The notes: a model not told the origin generated them from the letters alone. A stretch of DNA of 64,000 nucleotides from JAWXUE01 sp044432925 (GCA_044432925.1 JAWXUE010000002.1:22437-86436); one strand, 5' to 3'; numbered from the stretch's first letter, positions 18,378-28,456 are shown. Made by a program: numbers and translations.

Positions 18378-18411
18378 TATAAAATAATATAATAAATAAA
18401 GGAGAAATGAA

Positions 18412-19545
18412 ATGAATTTCACAATCGATAGAGAAGTCTTTTTAGAAAATTTAATTATAGTTTCTAGAGCACTTCCAGTAAAAACAGCAATGCCTATATT
18501 AACAGGTATTAAAATAGAAGCAATAAATAAACAATTATTATTAACAGCAAATAATACTGACTTATCAATTCAAGTAGCTATAGATCATGAATCTTTAATA
18601 ATAGAAAGTGATGGAACTATAGTATATGATGGTAAACAATTAGTAGAAATAGTACGTGCTCAACATTCTAAATCTATTAGTATGACATTAGAAGAAGATA
18701 AAGTAGTTATATTAAAAGCTGAACGTTATAAATCAGATTTAATTTTATTTGATTCAAGTAATTATCCTAATATAGATTTTATTCCTATGAGTAAAACATT
18801 AGTATTAGATGCTAAATTAATTAAACAATTAATAAAAGAAACTTCTTATGCAGCAGCAACATCAGAAAAAAGACCAATCTTAACAGGTGTTAACTTAAAA
18901 TATAAAGATGGTGTATTAACTGCTATAGCAACAGATTCATTTAGATTAAGTCGTAAATATATTTATACAGAAAATATTAATGATAACTTTGATTTAGTAA
19001 TTCCTCAAAAAACTTTAGAAGAATTATTAAAAACTATAGAGTTATATAATGAAAATTTAGAAATAGCATTTACTTCAAATAAAATATTATTTAAATTTAA
19101 AAATACTTTATTCCAATCAAGATTATTAGAAGGAGCATATCCTGATACATCTAGATTAATACCAGATGATTTACCTATTAACTTAAAGTTTAATAAAGAA
19201 GATTTAATTGGAGCTATTGAACGTGTAGGTGTATTATCTCCTAAAGATAAAGAAAACAATTATAATATTGTTAGATTATTTAATAAAGATGCACAAGTTT
19301 GTGAGATTATGACTAAAAATAATGAAAAAGGTGCAGCAACAGAACAAATAATACAATTAGAAGCTGGAGAATATGTTCCATTAAAAATAGCATTCTCTGC
19401 TAAGTATATTCTTGATGCATTAAAATCATTCTCATCAACTGAAATAATTTTAAGTTTTTCAGGAGAAGTAAAACCTTTTATTATTCAAGGAGAAAGTGAT
19501 GTTAATTTAACTCACTTAATATTACCTATTAGAGTTGATTGGTAA
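18412..19545 (+). CDS. dnaN: DNA polymerase III beta sliding clamp
   Basis: The 377-aa protein has three repeats of the clamp fold; recognisable segments include MPILTGIKIEA, KRPILTGVNLKY, ATDSFRLSRKY and the C-terminal VNLTHLILPIRV. Length fits the family (365-380). It forms the ring that tethers DNA polymerase III to DNA. It follows dnaA with the second origin cluster between them; AAAGGAGAAATGAA precedes the start. It is separated from rlbA-recF by three inserted genes, which is unusual since dnaN-rlbA-recF is normally contiguous. Confidence 0.97.
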   Translation: MNFTIDREVFLENLIIVSRALPVKTAMPILTGIKIEAINKQLLLTANNTDLSIQVAIDHESLIIESDGTIVYDGKQLVEIVRAQHSKSISMTLEEDKVVILKAERYKSDLILFDSSNYPNIDFIPMSKTLVLDAKLIKQLIKETSYAAATSEKRPILTGVNLKYKDGVLTAIATDSFRLSRKYIYTENINDNFDLVIPQKTLEELLKTIELYNENLEIAFTSNKILFKFKNTLFQSRLLEGAYPDTSRLIPDDLPINLKFNKEDLIGAIERVGVLSPKDKENNYNIVRLFNKDAQVCEIMTKNNEKGAATEQIIQLEAGEYVPLKIAFSAKYILDALKSFSSTEIILSFSGEVKPFIIQGESDVNLTHLILPIRVDW

Positions 19546-19638
19546 TAATTCCAAGTCAAGTACAGATTGACTAAATCCTATTGTTTATCCATGTCAAAAC
19601 CTATATAATAATAGCATAAAAATAAAGGAGAATTGATC

Positions 19639-20292
19639 ATGAGAGACAATCAAAAAACAAAAGAATATTTCGAAGAGTATTTAGCAAAACAAGAAACAAA
19701 AATTGCAACAACAAAACCTATGTTTGACCCAGCAAATCCAAACCCAATGGCTGCTCATATGTTATTTAGAGCACAATTTAATAAATTAATGGGATTATTT
19801 TCAATTGGTGGATCAAAAGAAGAATTAGTAGTTGCGTTAAATGATGTTCTAACAACATGTGAATGTAAAGATGATATGGAATATGATGATTTAGTATCAT
19901 TATTATCATTAGCGTATTTATTAGATGTTAACCCTGAAAAAGGATTAAAAGAAACAATTTATTTCAAAATTGATACATTCTTATGTATGTTAACAGATGC
20001 GTTAAATATTACACCAGATTGTGAAATTGAAACAGCGAATTACGATCCATATGATTTCTTATTTAATAATATTAATAAAAATAGTACTAAAGAAGAAGTT
20101 GAAGCTGCTTTATTAGAATATTTAGAAGATGAGTGGTATGATTTAAGTGAAGATTGGTATTGGTTTGAAACTTTAGATAATAGTAATAATGTATATTTCG
20201 GTTATTGGAGTTTTGAAGCTATGGCAATAGCTAAGATGTTTGACATCGATTTAACAAAATTAATAGAGTCAGATTTTTTCTCTAAAATATAA
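19639..20292 (+). CDS. PoNi-like (DUF1911) immunity-type protein
   Basis: The 217-aa acidic protein ends with YFGYWSFEAMAIAKMFDID, which resembles the C-terminal signature of PoNi/DUF1911 proteins; the N-terminal part contains helical KEYFEEYLAKQE and a Pro-rich hinge. PoNi proteins neutralise PoNe-type DNase toxins of polymorphic toxin systems. No toxin gene is adjacent, so this may be an orphan that protects against neighbours. The ATG at 19639 is chosen over TTG 19633 because AAGGAG (19625-19630) is 8 nt from the ATG. It is inserted between dnaN and recF and has its own terminator. Assignment is by motif recall and moderate. Confidence 0.6.
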   Translation: MRDNQKTKEYFEEYLAKQETKIATTKPMFDPANPNPMAAHMLFRAQFNKLMGLFSIGGSKEELVVALNDVLTTCECKDDMEYDDLVSLLSLAYLLDVNPEKGLKETIYFKIDTFLCMLTDALNITPDCEIETANYDPYDFLFNNINKNSTKEEVEAALLEYLEDEWYDLSEDWYWFETLDNSNNVYFGYWSFEAMAIAKMFDIDLTKLIESDFFSKI

Positions 20293-20298
20293 AATAAT

Positions 20299-20328
20299 AA
20301 AAGTCCATTTTAATTAATGGATTTTTTT
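20299..20328 (+). terminator. Intrinsic terminator after the PoNi-like gene
   Basis: TCCATT and AATGGA flank a TTAATT loop, extended by A/T pairs and followed by a 7-T run. Confidence 0.75.
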
Positions 20329-20337
20329 ATTGTCTAA

Positions 20338-20349
20338 ATATGTTATAAT
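20338..20349 (+). promoter_or_regulatory. Extended -10 promoter of the ABC-2 pair
   Basis: ATATGTTATAAT contains TATAAT at 20344-20349 with an upstream TG in extended -10 position, 47 bp before the ATP-binding gene. The same string precedes several other units in the window. Confidence 0.6.
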
Positions 20350-20395
20350 ATGTTTTATATAAGAATAATATGTATAAAGAAAGGGAGAAATTTAT

Positions 20396-21091
20396 ATGTT
20401 AAAACTTGAATTAAATAATGTAACAAAAAAATATAAATATAAAACAGCATTAGATAATATGAATTTAATAATAGATGAACCAGGTGTAGTAGGATTTTTT
20501 GGACCTAATGGAAGTGGAAAAACAACAACTATTAAAATATTAGCTTCATTATTAAAACAATATACAGGTGAAGTATTAATAAATGGATTAAAACCAGGAT
20601 TAGATACTAAATCAATAGTATCTTATTTACCAGATAGAAACTTTTTAGAAGATAATAAAAAAGTTAGTTATGCATTAAAAATATTTAATGATTTTTATTT
20701 AGACTTTGATATTGATTTAGCAAAAAGTTTATTAGAAAAATTTAAAATAAGTGAAGAAACAATGGTATATGCATTATCAAAAGGAAATAAAGAGAAATTA
20801 CATACTATATTAGTTATATCAAGAAGAGCTAAAATATATTTATTTGATGAACCTATTGCTGGGGTAGATCCTGCTAGTAGAGAAGTAGTATTTAATTTAA
20901 TAACACAAAATTGTAGTAAAGATGCAATAGTATTATTAACAACACATTTAATATTAGATGTTGAAAATATAATAGATAGAGCAATCTTCATAAAAGAAGG
21001 TCAAGTAGTATTAAATGAAACAAAAGAACAATTTAAAAGTAATGAGACTTCATTAAATGATAGATTTAAGGAGGAATTCAAATGTTTTTAA
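20396..21091 (+). CDS. ABC transporter ATP-binding protein (YtrB-like)
   Basis: The 231-aa ATPase has Walker A GPNGSGKTT (from residue 36), a signature of the divergent form ALSKGNKEK, Walker B YLFDEPIAGVDP and switch His in LLTTHLI. The LSKG signature and small size match the YtrB/EcsA-like ATPases that pair with an ABC-2 permease. It overlaps the permease gene by 10 nt. Such pairs handle antimicrobial peptides or envelope stress in Bacillota, often with a GntR regulator, which is absent here. Substrate unknown. Confidence 0.88.
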   Translation: MLKLELNNVTKKYKYKTALDNMNLIIDEPGVVGFFGPNGSGKTTTIKILASLLKQYTGEVLINGLKPGLDTKSIVSYLPDRNFLEDNKKVSYALKIFNDFYLDFDIDLAKSLLEKFKISEETMVYALSKGNKEKLHTILVISRRAKIYLFDEPIAGVDPASREVVFNLITQNCSKDAIVLLTTHLILDVENIIDRAIFIKEGQVVLNETKEQFKSNETSLNDRFKEEFKCF

Positions 21092-21789
21092 AATTATTAA
21101 AAAAAGAAATTAAAAGTAATACTAAAGTATATATATTTATTTGTTTAATTCCAATAACATTAGCATTAATGTTTGGAATATGTTTACAATTAGATTATAG
21201 TTCACCAGCATTTACATTATTACCACTTTGGTTCTTATCAATATTTATAAGTGTTGTATTCTTATTTATATTAATATATCAAAGTATAAATAAAAGATTA
21301 TTTGATGATGGAGGTTATTTAACATTAACAATGCCTGTTAAAACAAGTCATATAATAACATCTAAAATAACAAGTGGAATAATATTATCATTAATGTTTG
21401 TTGTATCAACATATCTATCAATATTTATAGTTATAATAATGATACCTGATATTATGGCAATAATAGATACAATAATAGAAATATTATCAGCATTTAATGT
21501 AATAATAGATATTAGTATCTTAGATATATTACTATATGCATTAAATAACTTATTATCAATAATATATTCAATGGCTATAATGTTATTAATATTAACATTT
21601 ATAAGTATATATAAAATGTCTCCTAAAGCATTATTATTTATCGTATTTTATATATCTTATTTAATACTTTCATCATTAATATTTGCTAATATTCCATCAG
21701 AGTTAATAATAAAAATAATAGAATGTGTATTAACAGTATTCTATATTTATATAAGTTATGTTTTAATAGAAAAAAAATTAGATATATAA
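21082..21789 (+). CDS. ABC-2 type permease
   Basis: The 235-aa protein has about six hydrophobic segments (starting near residues 17, 48, 95, 145, 170 and 210) with a short cytoplasmic N-terminus (MFLKLLKKEIKSNTK), typical of ABC-2 membrane subunits. The loop DDGGYLTLTMPVKTSHIITSKI after the second segment is the usual coupling motif of this group (YLT.TLPVS). AAGGAGG lies inside the preceding gene just before the start. Forms a transporter with the ATPase it overlaps. Confidence 0.82.
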   Translation: MFLKLLKKEIKSNTKVYIFICLIPITLALMFGICLQLDYSSPAFTLLPLWFLSIFISVVFLFILIYQSINKRLFDDGGYLTLTMPVKTSHIITSKITSGIILSLMFVVSTYLSIFIVIIMIPDIMAIIDTIIEILSAFNVIIDISILDILLYALNNLLSIIYSMAIMLLILTFISIYKMSPKALLFIVFYISYLILSSLIFANIPSELIIKIIECVLTVFYIYISYVLIEKKLDI

Positions 21790-21796
21790 TTAAACA

Positions 21797-21836
21797 AATA
21801 ACATTTGGTAAAATACTATCAAATGTTATTTTCTTT
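21797..21836 (+). terminator. Intrinsic terminator of the ABC-2 pair
   Basis: AATAACATTTG (21797-21807) pairs with CAAATGTTATT (21820-21830), followed by TTCTTT. Confidence 0.75.
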
Positions 21837-21957
21837 ATTTAAATGCCCTTTAAACTCATTTTTATATAAAATAGGGTTAATATACCTATATCAATTAAAA
21901 ATTAAAAATAGATATCTTTTTTATAATAATTATGGTATAATTATATAGGTGATAAAA

Positions 21958-22170
21958 ATGGAAAAAGTGAAAATAAACACTGAATTTATTACGCTTGGAC
22001 AATTGCTTAAAATAACAACAATTGCATCAAGTGGAGGAATGGCTAAAATGTTACTTCAGGAGTTAGTAATCTACGTTGATAATGAGTTAGAAAATAGACG
22101 TGGAAAAAAATTATATCCTGGAACAATTATTGAAATAAAAGAACATGGAAAATTCCAAATAGAAAAATGA
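21958..22170 (+). CDS. rlbA: S4-domain RNA-binding protein RlbA (YaaA)
   Basis: The 70-aa protein is an S4-like domain: FITLGQLLKITTIASSGGMA, then VDNELENRRGKKLYPGTII. Proteins of this length between dnaN and recF are called YaaA/RlbA in Bacillus and bind RNA, probably in ribosome work. ATG 21958 is preferred to GTG 21949 because AGGTG lies 6 nt before the ATG. Its TGA stop overlaps the recF start (ATGA), so the two are translationally coupled. Confidence 0.9.
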   Translation: MEKVKINTEFITLGQLLKITTIASSGGMAKMLLQELVIYVDNELENRRGKKLYPGTIIEIKEHGKFQIEK

Positions 22171-23228
22171 TAACAAAAATAAGTTTATTAAACTTTAGAA
22201 AATTTAGTAAAAAAACTGTTGATATAAAAAATAAGTTTGTTGTAATAACAGGGGACAATGCAACAGGTAAAACAACATTACTTGAAGCAATATATGTAGC
22301 AAGTGTTACAAAAAGCTTAAGAACAAATAATATTAATGAGTTAATAAAAGATGAAGAAGAATACTCTTTAGTAGAAATAGAAGCTAATTCAAGAAAGTAT
22401 AAATTTACTTTTAAAGATAAAACAAAAAAAGTTTCTATAGATAATAAAGAAATAAATAAAATAAGTGACTATATAGGAAACTTACCTTCAGTATTCTTTA
22501 CACCTAGTGAATTAGTTTTAATAAATGGATCTCCACAAAATAGAAGATTATTTTTAAATATAGAATTATCACAACTATTTTCAAAATATGTAAATTACTT
22601 AAGTGAATATAATAAATTACTTAAAGAAAGAAATGCATATTTAAAAACAAAGAAAATAGATAATATATATTTAAATTTAATAACTGAGAAGTTATGTGAA
22701 GAATCACTTAAAATAATGAAAATAAGAAAACTATTTATTGAAGATATAAATAATACAATAAATACAATACATAGTCAGTTTTCAAAAGACGAAGAAATAA
22801 AACTAGAATACGTTAATTCATTACCATTTGATAATACTTATAAATATATGGTTGAAAGATCATCTAAAGATATCCAATTTGAAAATACAAATCATGGAGT
22901 TCACAGAGATGATGTAATATTTTATATAAATAATAAAGATGCTAAAGTATATGCTTCTCAAGGACAAAGAAGAAGTATAGTATTATCATTAAAAATATCA
23001 CTTTGTTTATTAATACAAAAATATAAAAGAAAATTTCCAATACTTTTATTAGATGATGTATTAAGTGAATTAGATGTAACAAGACAAAACAATTTATTAA
23101 AAATAATATTAAACTTAGGACAAACGTTCATAAGTGTAACAAATATCGATTTAAATGATTTAGAAGTATTAAATAATTACCAAGAATTGAAATTAGAAAG
23201 CGAGTTGATTGATAATGGAAAAAAATAA
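22167..23228 (+). CDS. recF: DNA replication and repair protein RecF
   Basis: The 353-aa SMC-like ATPase has Walker A GDNATGKTTLLEAIY near residue 30, the RecF-type GVHRDDVIF segment, signature ASQGQRRS and Walker B LLLDDVLSELD. It loads RecA on gapped DNA with RecOR. It begins on the rlbA stop and overlaps gyrB by 14 nt, an unusually tight rlbA-recF-gyrB-gyrA unit. Confidence 0.96.
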   Translation: MITKISLLNFRKFSKKTVDIKNKFVVITGDNATGKTTLLEAIYVASVTKSLRTNNINELIKDEEEYSLVEIEANSRKYKFTFKDKTKKVSIDNKEINKISDYIGNLPSVFFTPSELVLINGSPQNRRLFLNIELSQLFSKYVNYLSEYNKLLKERNAYLKTKKIDNIYLNLITEKLCEESLKIMKIRKLFIEDINNTINTIHSQFSKDEEIKLEYVNSLPFDNTYKYMVERSSKDIQFENTNHGVHRDDVIFYINNKDAKVYASQGQRRSIVLSLKISLCLLIQKYKRKFPILLLDDVLSELDVTRQNNLLKIILNLGQTFISVTNIDLNDLEVLNNYQELKLESELIDNGKK

Positions 23229-25113
23229 TTATAATGCAGATTCCATACAAGTCTTAGAAGGGTTAGAAGCGGTAAGAAAACGTCCAGGGATGTATATCGG
23301 TTCAACAAGTAGTCGTGGATTACACCATTTAGTATGGGAAATAGTAGATAATGCAATAGATGAAGCATTAGCAGGACACTGTACACATATCGAATTAGAT
23401 ATATTACCTGATAACGTAATAAGTGTAACAGATAACGGTCGTGGTATGCCTATTGGTATAAACTCTAAAACTGGTTTATCTGCTGTTGAAACAATCTTTA
23501 CAGTATTACATGCTGGAGGGAAGTTTGATAACGCAAGTTATAAAGTTTCTGGAGGATTACATGGTGTTGGTGCATCTGTAGTTAATGCATTATCAGAATG
23601 GTTAAAAGTAGAAGTAAATATCAACAAAGAACAATATGTACAAGAGTTCTCTCGTGGTGATGTAAACTACTCATTAAAAAAAGTAGGATCAACAGAATTA
23701 CAAGGAACAACTGTATCATTTAAAGCTGATGCTGAAATCTTTACTGAAACAACAGTTTATGATTACGAAATATTAAGATCAAGAATGCAACAATTAGCTT
23801 TCCTAAACAAAGGAATAAAATTAACAGTATCTGATAAACGTCCTAGTGAAGCGATAATTAATACTTACGAGTATGAAGGTGGAATTAAAGAATACGTAAC
23901 ATTCTTAAATTCAAATAAAACAGTAGTACATCAAGAACCTATCTATTGTGATAAAGAACAAGATGGAATAACAGTTGAAGTAGCTATGCAATATAATGAT
24001 AGTTATTCACCTAATATTTATTCATTTACAAATAACATTCATACACCAGAAGGTGGTACTCATGAAGAAGGATTTAGATTAGCATTATCAAGAGAAATTG
24101 GTAAATACGCTGAATCAAATAATATCCTAAAAAAAGATGAAACATTAAATGGTGAAGATATAAGAGAAGGATTAACAGCAATAGTATCTGTTAAACATCC
24201 AGACCCACAATTTGAGGGACAAACAAAATCAAAATTAGGAAGTAGTGAAGTACGTCCTATCGTATCTCAAATATTAGGAGAAGCAATATCTAGATTCTTA
24301 TTAGAAAATCCTAGTACAGCTAAAACAATAATTGAAAAATGTATTCTAGCATCTAGAGCAAGACTTGCAGCTAGAAAAGCAAGAGAATTAACAAGAAGAA
24401 AAAATCCATTAGATTCATTAAAGTTTGCATCTAAATTAGCAGACTGTAGAAGTAAAGATGCATCTAAATCTGAAATGTACATAGTCGAAGGGGATTCAGC
24501 AGGTGGTTCTGCTAAATCTGGACGTGATTCAGAATTCCAAGCAATACTTCCATTAAGAGGTAAAGTATTAAACGTAGAAAAAGCTAGAATGGATAAAATA
24601 TTAGCAAATAAAGAAATTATATCAATGATCCAAGCAATTGGTACAGGTATAGGTGAAGAATTTGATATCGAAAAAGCAAGATATCATAAAATAGTAATCA
24701 TGACCGATGCCGATGTCGATGGTGAACATATTAGAACATTATTATTAACATTCTTCTTTAGATATATGAAAGACTTAGTAGAAGCTGGATATATTTATAT
24801 AGCATGTCCTCCTTTATACCAATTAAAAGTAGGAAAAAGAGTAGAGTATGCATATAGTGATGCTGAATTAAATAAATTAAGAGCTGAAATAGGACGTGGA
24901 GAAATCCAACGTTATAAAGGGCTAGGAGAGATGGATGCTCTTCAATTATGGGATACAACAATGGATCCTGCAGTAAGATTATTATTAAAAGTAAGTTTAG
25001 ATGATGCAATAGAAGCAGATCAAGTATTTAGTATGTTAATGGGTGAAGAAGTAGAACCTAGACGTAACTTTATACAAGCTAATGCTGTATATGCTGACAA
25101 TATAGATGTGTAA
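23215..25113 (+). CDS. gyrB: DNA gyrase subunit B
   Basis: The 632-aa protein has the GHKL ATPase (LEAVRKRPGMYIG, VTDNGRGMPIG, GGLHGVGASVVNALS), transducer, and TOPRIM segment (VEGDSAGGSAKSGR, then DADVDGEHIRTLLLTF). ATP-driven supercoiling with GyrA. ATG 23215 is preferred over TTG 23209; it lies inside the recF end with no strong Shine-Dalgarno, so reinitiation after recF is likely. Confidence 0.97.
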   Translation: MEKNNYNADSIQVLEGLEAVRKRPGMYIGSTSSRGLHHLVWEIVDNAIDEALAGHCTHIELDILPDNVISVTDNGRGMPIGINSKTGLSAVETIFTVLHAGGKFDNASYKVSGGLHGVGASVVNALSEWLKVEVNINKEQYVQEFSRGDVNYSLKKVGSTELQGTTVSFKADAEIFTETTVYDYEILRSRMQQLAFLNKGIKLTVSDKRPSEAIINTYEYEGGIKEYVTFLNSNKTVVHQEPIYCDKEQDGITVEVAMQYNDSYSPNIYSFTNNIHTPEGGTHEEGFRLALSREIGKYAESNNILKKDETLNGEDIREGLTAIVSVKHPDPQFEGQTKSKLGSSEVRPIVSQILGEAISRFLLENPSTAKTIIEKCILASRARLAARKARELTRRKNPLDSLKFASKLADCRSKDASKSEMYIVEGDSAGGSAKSGRDSEFQAILPLRGKVLNVEKARMDKILANKEIISMIQAIGTGIGEEFDIEKARYHKIVIMTDADVDGEHIRTLLLTFFFRYMKDLVEAGYIYIACPPLYQLKVGKRVEYAYSDAELNKLRAEIGRGEIQRYKGLGEMDALQLWDTTMDPAVRLLLKVSLDDAIEADQVFSMLMGEEVEPRRNFIQANAVYADNIDV

Positions 25114-25124
25114 GGAGTAATAAA

Positions 25125-27704
25125 ATGGAAAAAGACGATATTATTGATGAAGAAGTATTAGAAGTTACTACTCCTGATACAGAAGGACACGATCGTGTTA
25201 AAGAAGTAAACATTGCAACAGAAATGAAAACATCATTCTTAAATTATGCAATGAGCGTTATCGTATCAAGAGCATTACCAGATATAAGAGATGGTTTAAA
25301 ACCAGTTCAAAGACGTATATTATATGGAATGAACGAATTACACATATATGCAAATTCAGCATTTAAAAAATCAGCACGTATTGTTGGGGAAGTAATGGGG
25401 AAATATCATCCACATGGAGACTCTTCAATATATGAAGCAATGGTAAGAATGGCACAACCATTTAGTTATAGATATATGTTAGTAGATGGACACGGAAACT
25501 TTGGTTCTGTCGATGGTGACGGAGCTGCAGCAATGCGTTATACAGAAGCTAGAATGTCTAAAATATCAATGGAAATGTTAAGAGATTTAGATAAAAATAC
25601 AGTAGATTATGTAGATAACTATGATGGAAGTGAAACAGAACCATCAGTATTACCAGGTAAAATACCTAACCTTTTAGTAAATGGTTCAACAGGTATAGCA
25701 GTAGGTATGGCTACAAATATTCCACCACATAACTTAACAGAAGTTATTGATGGTATATTTGCATTAATGGATAATTCAGAAATAACAATTGATGAATTAA
25801 TGAATTTCATTAAAGGACCAGATTTTCCAACAGGAGGAGAAATCCTTGGTTTAACTGGATTAAGAAATGCTTATAATACTGGTAACGGTATAATAGTAGT
25901 AAGAGCAAAAGCTGAAATCCAAGAACAAAAAAATGGAAAAAGTATGATTGTTGTAACAGAAATTCCATATCAAGTAAATAAAACAAGATTAATCGAAAGA
26001 ATTGCTGAAGTAGTAAATGAAAAAACTATTGATGGAATAACTGATTTAAGAGATGAATCAAATCGTAATGGTATGAGAATAGTAATTGAATTAAGAAGAG
26101 ATGCAAATGCACATGTAATCTTAAACCAATTATATAAATATACACAATTACAAACAAGCTTTGGTATCAATATGATTGCCTTAGTAAATCAAAAACCTCA
26201 AACAATCAATTTAAAATTAGCATTAGAAGAATACTTAAAACATCAAATTATAATTATAACAAGAAGAACTCAATTTGAATTAGAAAAAGCAGAAGCTAAA
26301 TATCATATATTACAAGGTTTAGTAATAGCTTTAAATAATATTGATGAAGTAATTGAAATAATCAAAAAATCACCTAATGGTGAAGAAGCTAGAATTAAAT
26401 TAATGCAAAGATTTGAATTATCTGAAATTCAAGCTAGAGAAATCTTAAATACAAGATTACAAAGATTAACTAGTATTGAAGTAGATAAAGTAGTACAAGA
26501 ATGTGAAGATATTCAAAAATTAATTGAAGAGTTAAAACAAATTCTAGGTAGTGAAGATTTAAAATTAAATATCATTAGAAATGAATTAACTGAAATTCAA
26601 AACAAATTTGGTGATGTAAGAAAATCTGAAATATCATTATCAGCAGATTTAGATATAGAAGATGAAGACTTAATCCCTAGACAAGAAGTTATTATAACAG
26701 TAACTAATAATGGATATGCTAAACGTATTCCAGTTGATCAATACAAAGCTCAAAATAGAGGTGGAAAAGGATTAACAGGAATGAAGACAAATGAAGATGA
26801 TGAAGTACAACATTTAGTATTAACATCAACTCATGACTTCTTATTATTCTTTACTAATACAGGTAGAGTATATAAAGTTAAAGGATATCAAATAATGGAA
26901 GGATCTAGAATCTCTAAAGGAATTCCATTAGTAAACGTATTAGGATTACAAAAAGATGAAAAGTTAATGGCATTATGTAGTGTTAATAACTTTGATGATG
27001 ATACAACAAACCTATTATTTGCTACAAGAAAAGCAATAGTAAAACGTACACCTATAAGATTATTTAAAAATATTAGAGCTAATGGTATTATCGCTATTAA
27101 CTTAAATGAAGGTGATGAATTACTAGGAGTAATCAAATCAACAGGAGATAAAGATATTATCTTAGGAGCATCAAATGGTAAATCAATAAGATTCCCAGAA
27201 TCAGACATGAGAGATATATCTCGTCAAGCAATCGGAGTTCGTGGAATGAGACTTGCTGAAGGTGATTTCTTAGTAGGAATGGGAATAGTACAATCAGATG
27301 ATGATGAAATATTAGTATTAACAGAAAAAGGATTCGGTAAACGTTCTAAAGCATCTGAATACAGACGCCAAGGAAGAGGTGGATCTGGAGTTAAAGCTCT
27401 AAATGTTACAGCTAAAAACGGAAACTTAGCATGTTTAAAAGTAGTTGATGATAGTGAAGATTTAATTGCTACAACAGATAAAGGTATGGTAATGCGTACA
27501 CATATTTGCAATATATCTCAAACAGGTAGATCAACTCAAGGTGTAATAGTAATCAGATTAAATGATGGACATACATTAACAAATGTTGCTATAGTACCAA
27601 AAGAAGATACAGAAGAAGAATTATTAGAAGCTTTAGAAGCAACAACAGTAGAAACAAATGTGGAAGCAGTAGTTGAAGAAAAAGTAGAAGTAACACAAGA
27701 ATAA
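25125..27704 (+). CDS. gyrA: DNA gyrase subunit A
   Basis: The 859-aa protein has the winged-helix/tower core (ALPDIRDGLKPVQRRILYGM; catalytic Tyr in AAMRYTEARMSK) with Ser and Glu in the quinolone region HGDSSIYEAM, and a C-terminal beta-pinwheel with the GyrA-box-like QNRGGKG. The last ~35 residues are an acidic Glu/Thr/Val tail. Gyrase rather than ParC is supported by the GyrA box and the 11-nt gap after gyrB. AAGGAG precedes the start. Confidence 0.97.
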   Translation: MEKDDIIDEEVLEVTTPDTEGHDRVKEVNIATEMKTSFLNYAMSVIVSRALPDIRDGLKPVQRRILYGMNELHIYANSAFKKSARIVGEVMGKYHPHGDSSIYEAMVRMAQPFSYRYMLVDGHGNFGSVDGDGAAAMRYTEARMSKISMEMLRDLDKNTVDYVDNYDGSETEPSVLPGKIPNLLVNGSTGIAVGMATNIPPHNLTEVIDGIFALMDNSEITIDELMNFIKGPDFPTGGEILGLTGLRNAYNTGNGIIVVRAKAEIQEQKNGKSMIVVTEIPYQVNKTRLIERIAEVVNEKTIDGITDLRDESNRNGMRIVIELRRDANAHVILNQLYKYTQLQTSFGINMIALVNQKPQTINLKLALEEYLKHQIIIITRRTQFELEKAEAKYHILQGLVIALNNIDEVIEIIKKSPNGEEARIKLMQRFELSEIQAREILNTRLQRLTSIEVDKVVQECEDIQKLIEELKQILGSEDLKLNIIRNELTEIQNKFGDVRKSEISLSADLDIEDEDLIPRQEVIITVTNNGYAKRIPVDQYKAQNRGGKGLTGMKTNEDDEVQHLVLTSTHDFLLFFTNTGRVYKVKGYQIMEGSRISKGIPLVNVLGLQKDEKLMALCSVNNFDDDTTNLLFATRKAIVKRTPIRLFKNIRANGIIAINLNEGDELLGVIKSTGDKDIILGASNGKSIRFPESDMRDISRQAIGVRGMRLAEGDFLVGMGIVQSDDDEILVLTEKGFGKRSKASEYRRQGRGGSGVKALNVTAKNGNLACLKVVDDSEDLIATTDKGMVMRTHICNISQTGRSTQGVIVIRLNDGHTLTNVAIVPKEDTEEELLEALEATTVETNVEAVVEEKVEVTQE

Positions 27705-27710
27705 ATATAA

Positions 27711-27750
27711 AAAACAATACATTAAAAGTAGTTATTAATGTATTGTTTTT
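27711..27750 (+). terminator. Terminator of the rlbA-recF-gyrBA operon
   Basis: AAAACAATACATTAA (27711-27725) pairs with TTAATGTATTGTTTT (27735-27749) followed by T/A, a 15-bp stem. Confidence 0.85.
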
Positions 27751-27775
27751 ATTTAAATTAAAAGGAGGATTTACA

Positions 27776-28456
27776 ATGAATAACACAAAATCAAAAAAAG
27801 AAATATATAAAGTAATGAATGTAAATTTATTAAAACAAAAGTTTGATATAGTTTTAAATGCTTATAAAAATGAAAGACATGATATAAATATCGAATTAAT
27901 GAACGTTGATACTAAAAAATTAGAAGCATCTTATGGTAAAATGCCAACATCATTAAAAGATTTATTAACTAATTTTGGTGCTATATTTATAGATGGTAGA
28001 ATAGATGAAAATATAAAGTTAAATTGTAATAGAATAGATTGTAGATTCGATGATTCATCATTATCTGTATGTAAAGAACATCTTGTTGATTTATTTTATG
28101 ATGTAGAAGAAGATTTAGATGAACTTTTAAAAGAAGATATAGATAGAATGGTTGAAGAAGATGAGGATTATGGAAGATATAATGCATTATTAAAATATGG
28201 ATATCCTTTAACAACTTATTATGAAGATTGTCCTATATTATTAGATGTACATACTAACGCAGAAAATCCTCCTGTTTATTACATGAATACAGAAGGTAGT
28301 TGCTCTAAATTAGCAGATAATCTTGAAGATTATATGAATGCTCTTTTAGATAATGGATGTTTTACATGGTATCCAAGTGAAAAGAAATTAACTAAAGAAG
28401 ATCTAAAATCATTAGACATTGATTTCTCAAATATTAAAGAAGAGGTAGGTTGTTGA
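27776..28456 (+). CDS. SUKH (SMI1/KNR4)-like protein, probably frameshifted from a C-terminal WGR domain
   Basis: The 226-aa protein contains ASYGKMPTSLKDLLTNFGAIFIDG, similar to the SUKH pattern (LP..L...G), followed by a long acidic stretch and YYMNTEGSCSKLADNLEDYMNALL, also SUKH-like. SUKH proteins are widespread immunity proteins. ATG 27776 follows AAAGGAGG at ideal distance. The frame stops at TGA 28454-28456, and a WGR domain continues in the +1 frame immediately after with no start of its own, so the ancestral gene was probably one SUKH-WGR fusion. Assignment moderate. Confidence 0.6.
   Translation: MNNTKSKKEIYKVMNVNLLKQKFDIVLNAYKNERHDINIELMNVDTKKLEASYGKMPTSLKDLLTNFGAIFIDGRIDENIKLNCNRIDCRFDDSSLSVCKEHLVDLFYDVEEDLDELLKEDIDRMVEEDEDYGRYNALLKYGYPLTTYYEDCPILLDVHTNAENPPVYYMNTEGSCSKLADNLEDYMNALLDNGCFTWYPSEKKLTKEDLKSLDIDFSNIKEEVGC

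Noticed and set aside
25619..27511. Minus-strand frames inside gyrA and gyrB
   Set aside because: They are shadows of strongly conserved plus-strand genes without ribosome sites or family similarity.
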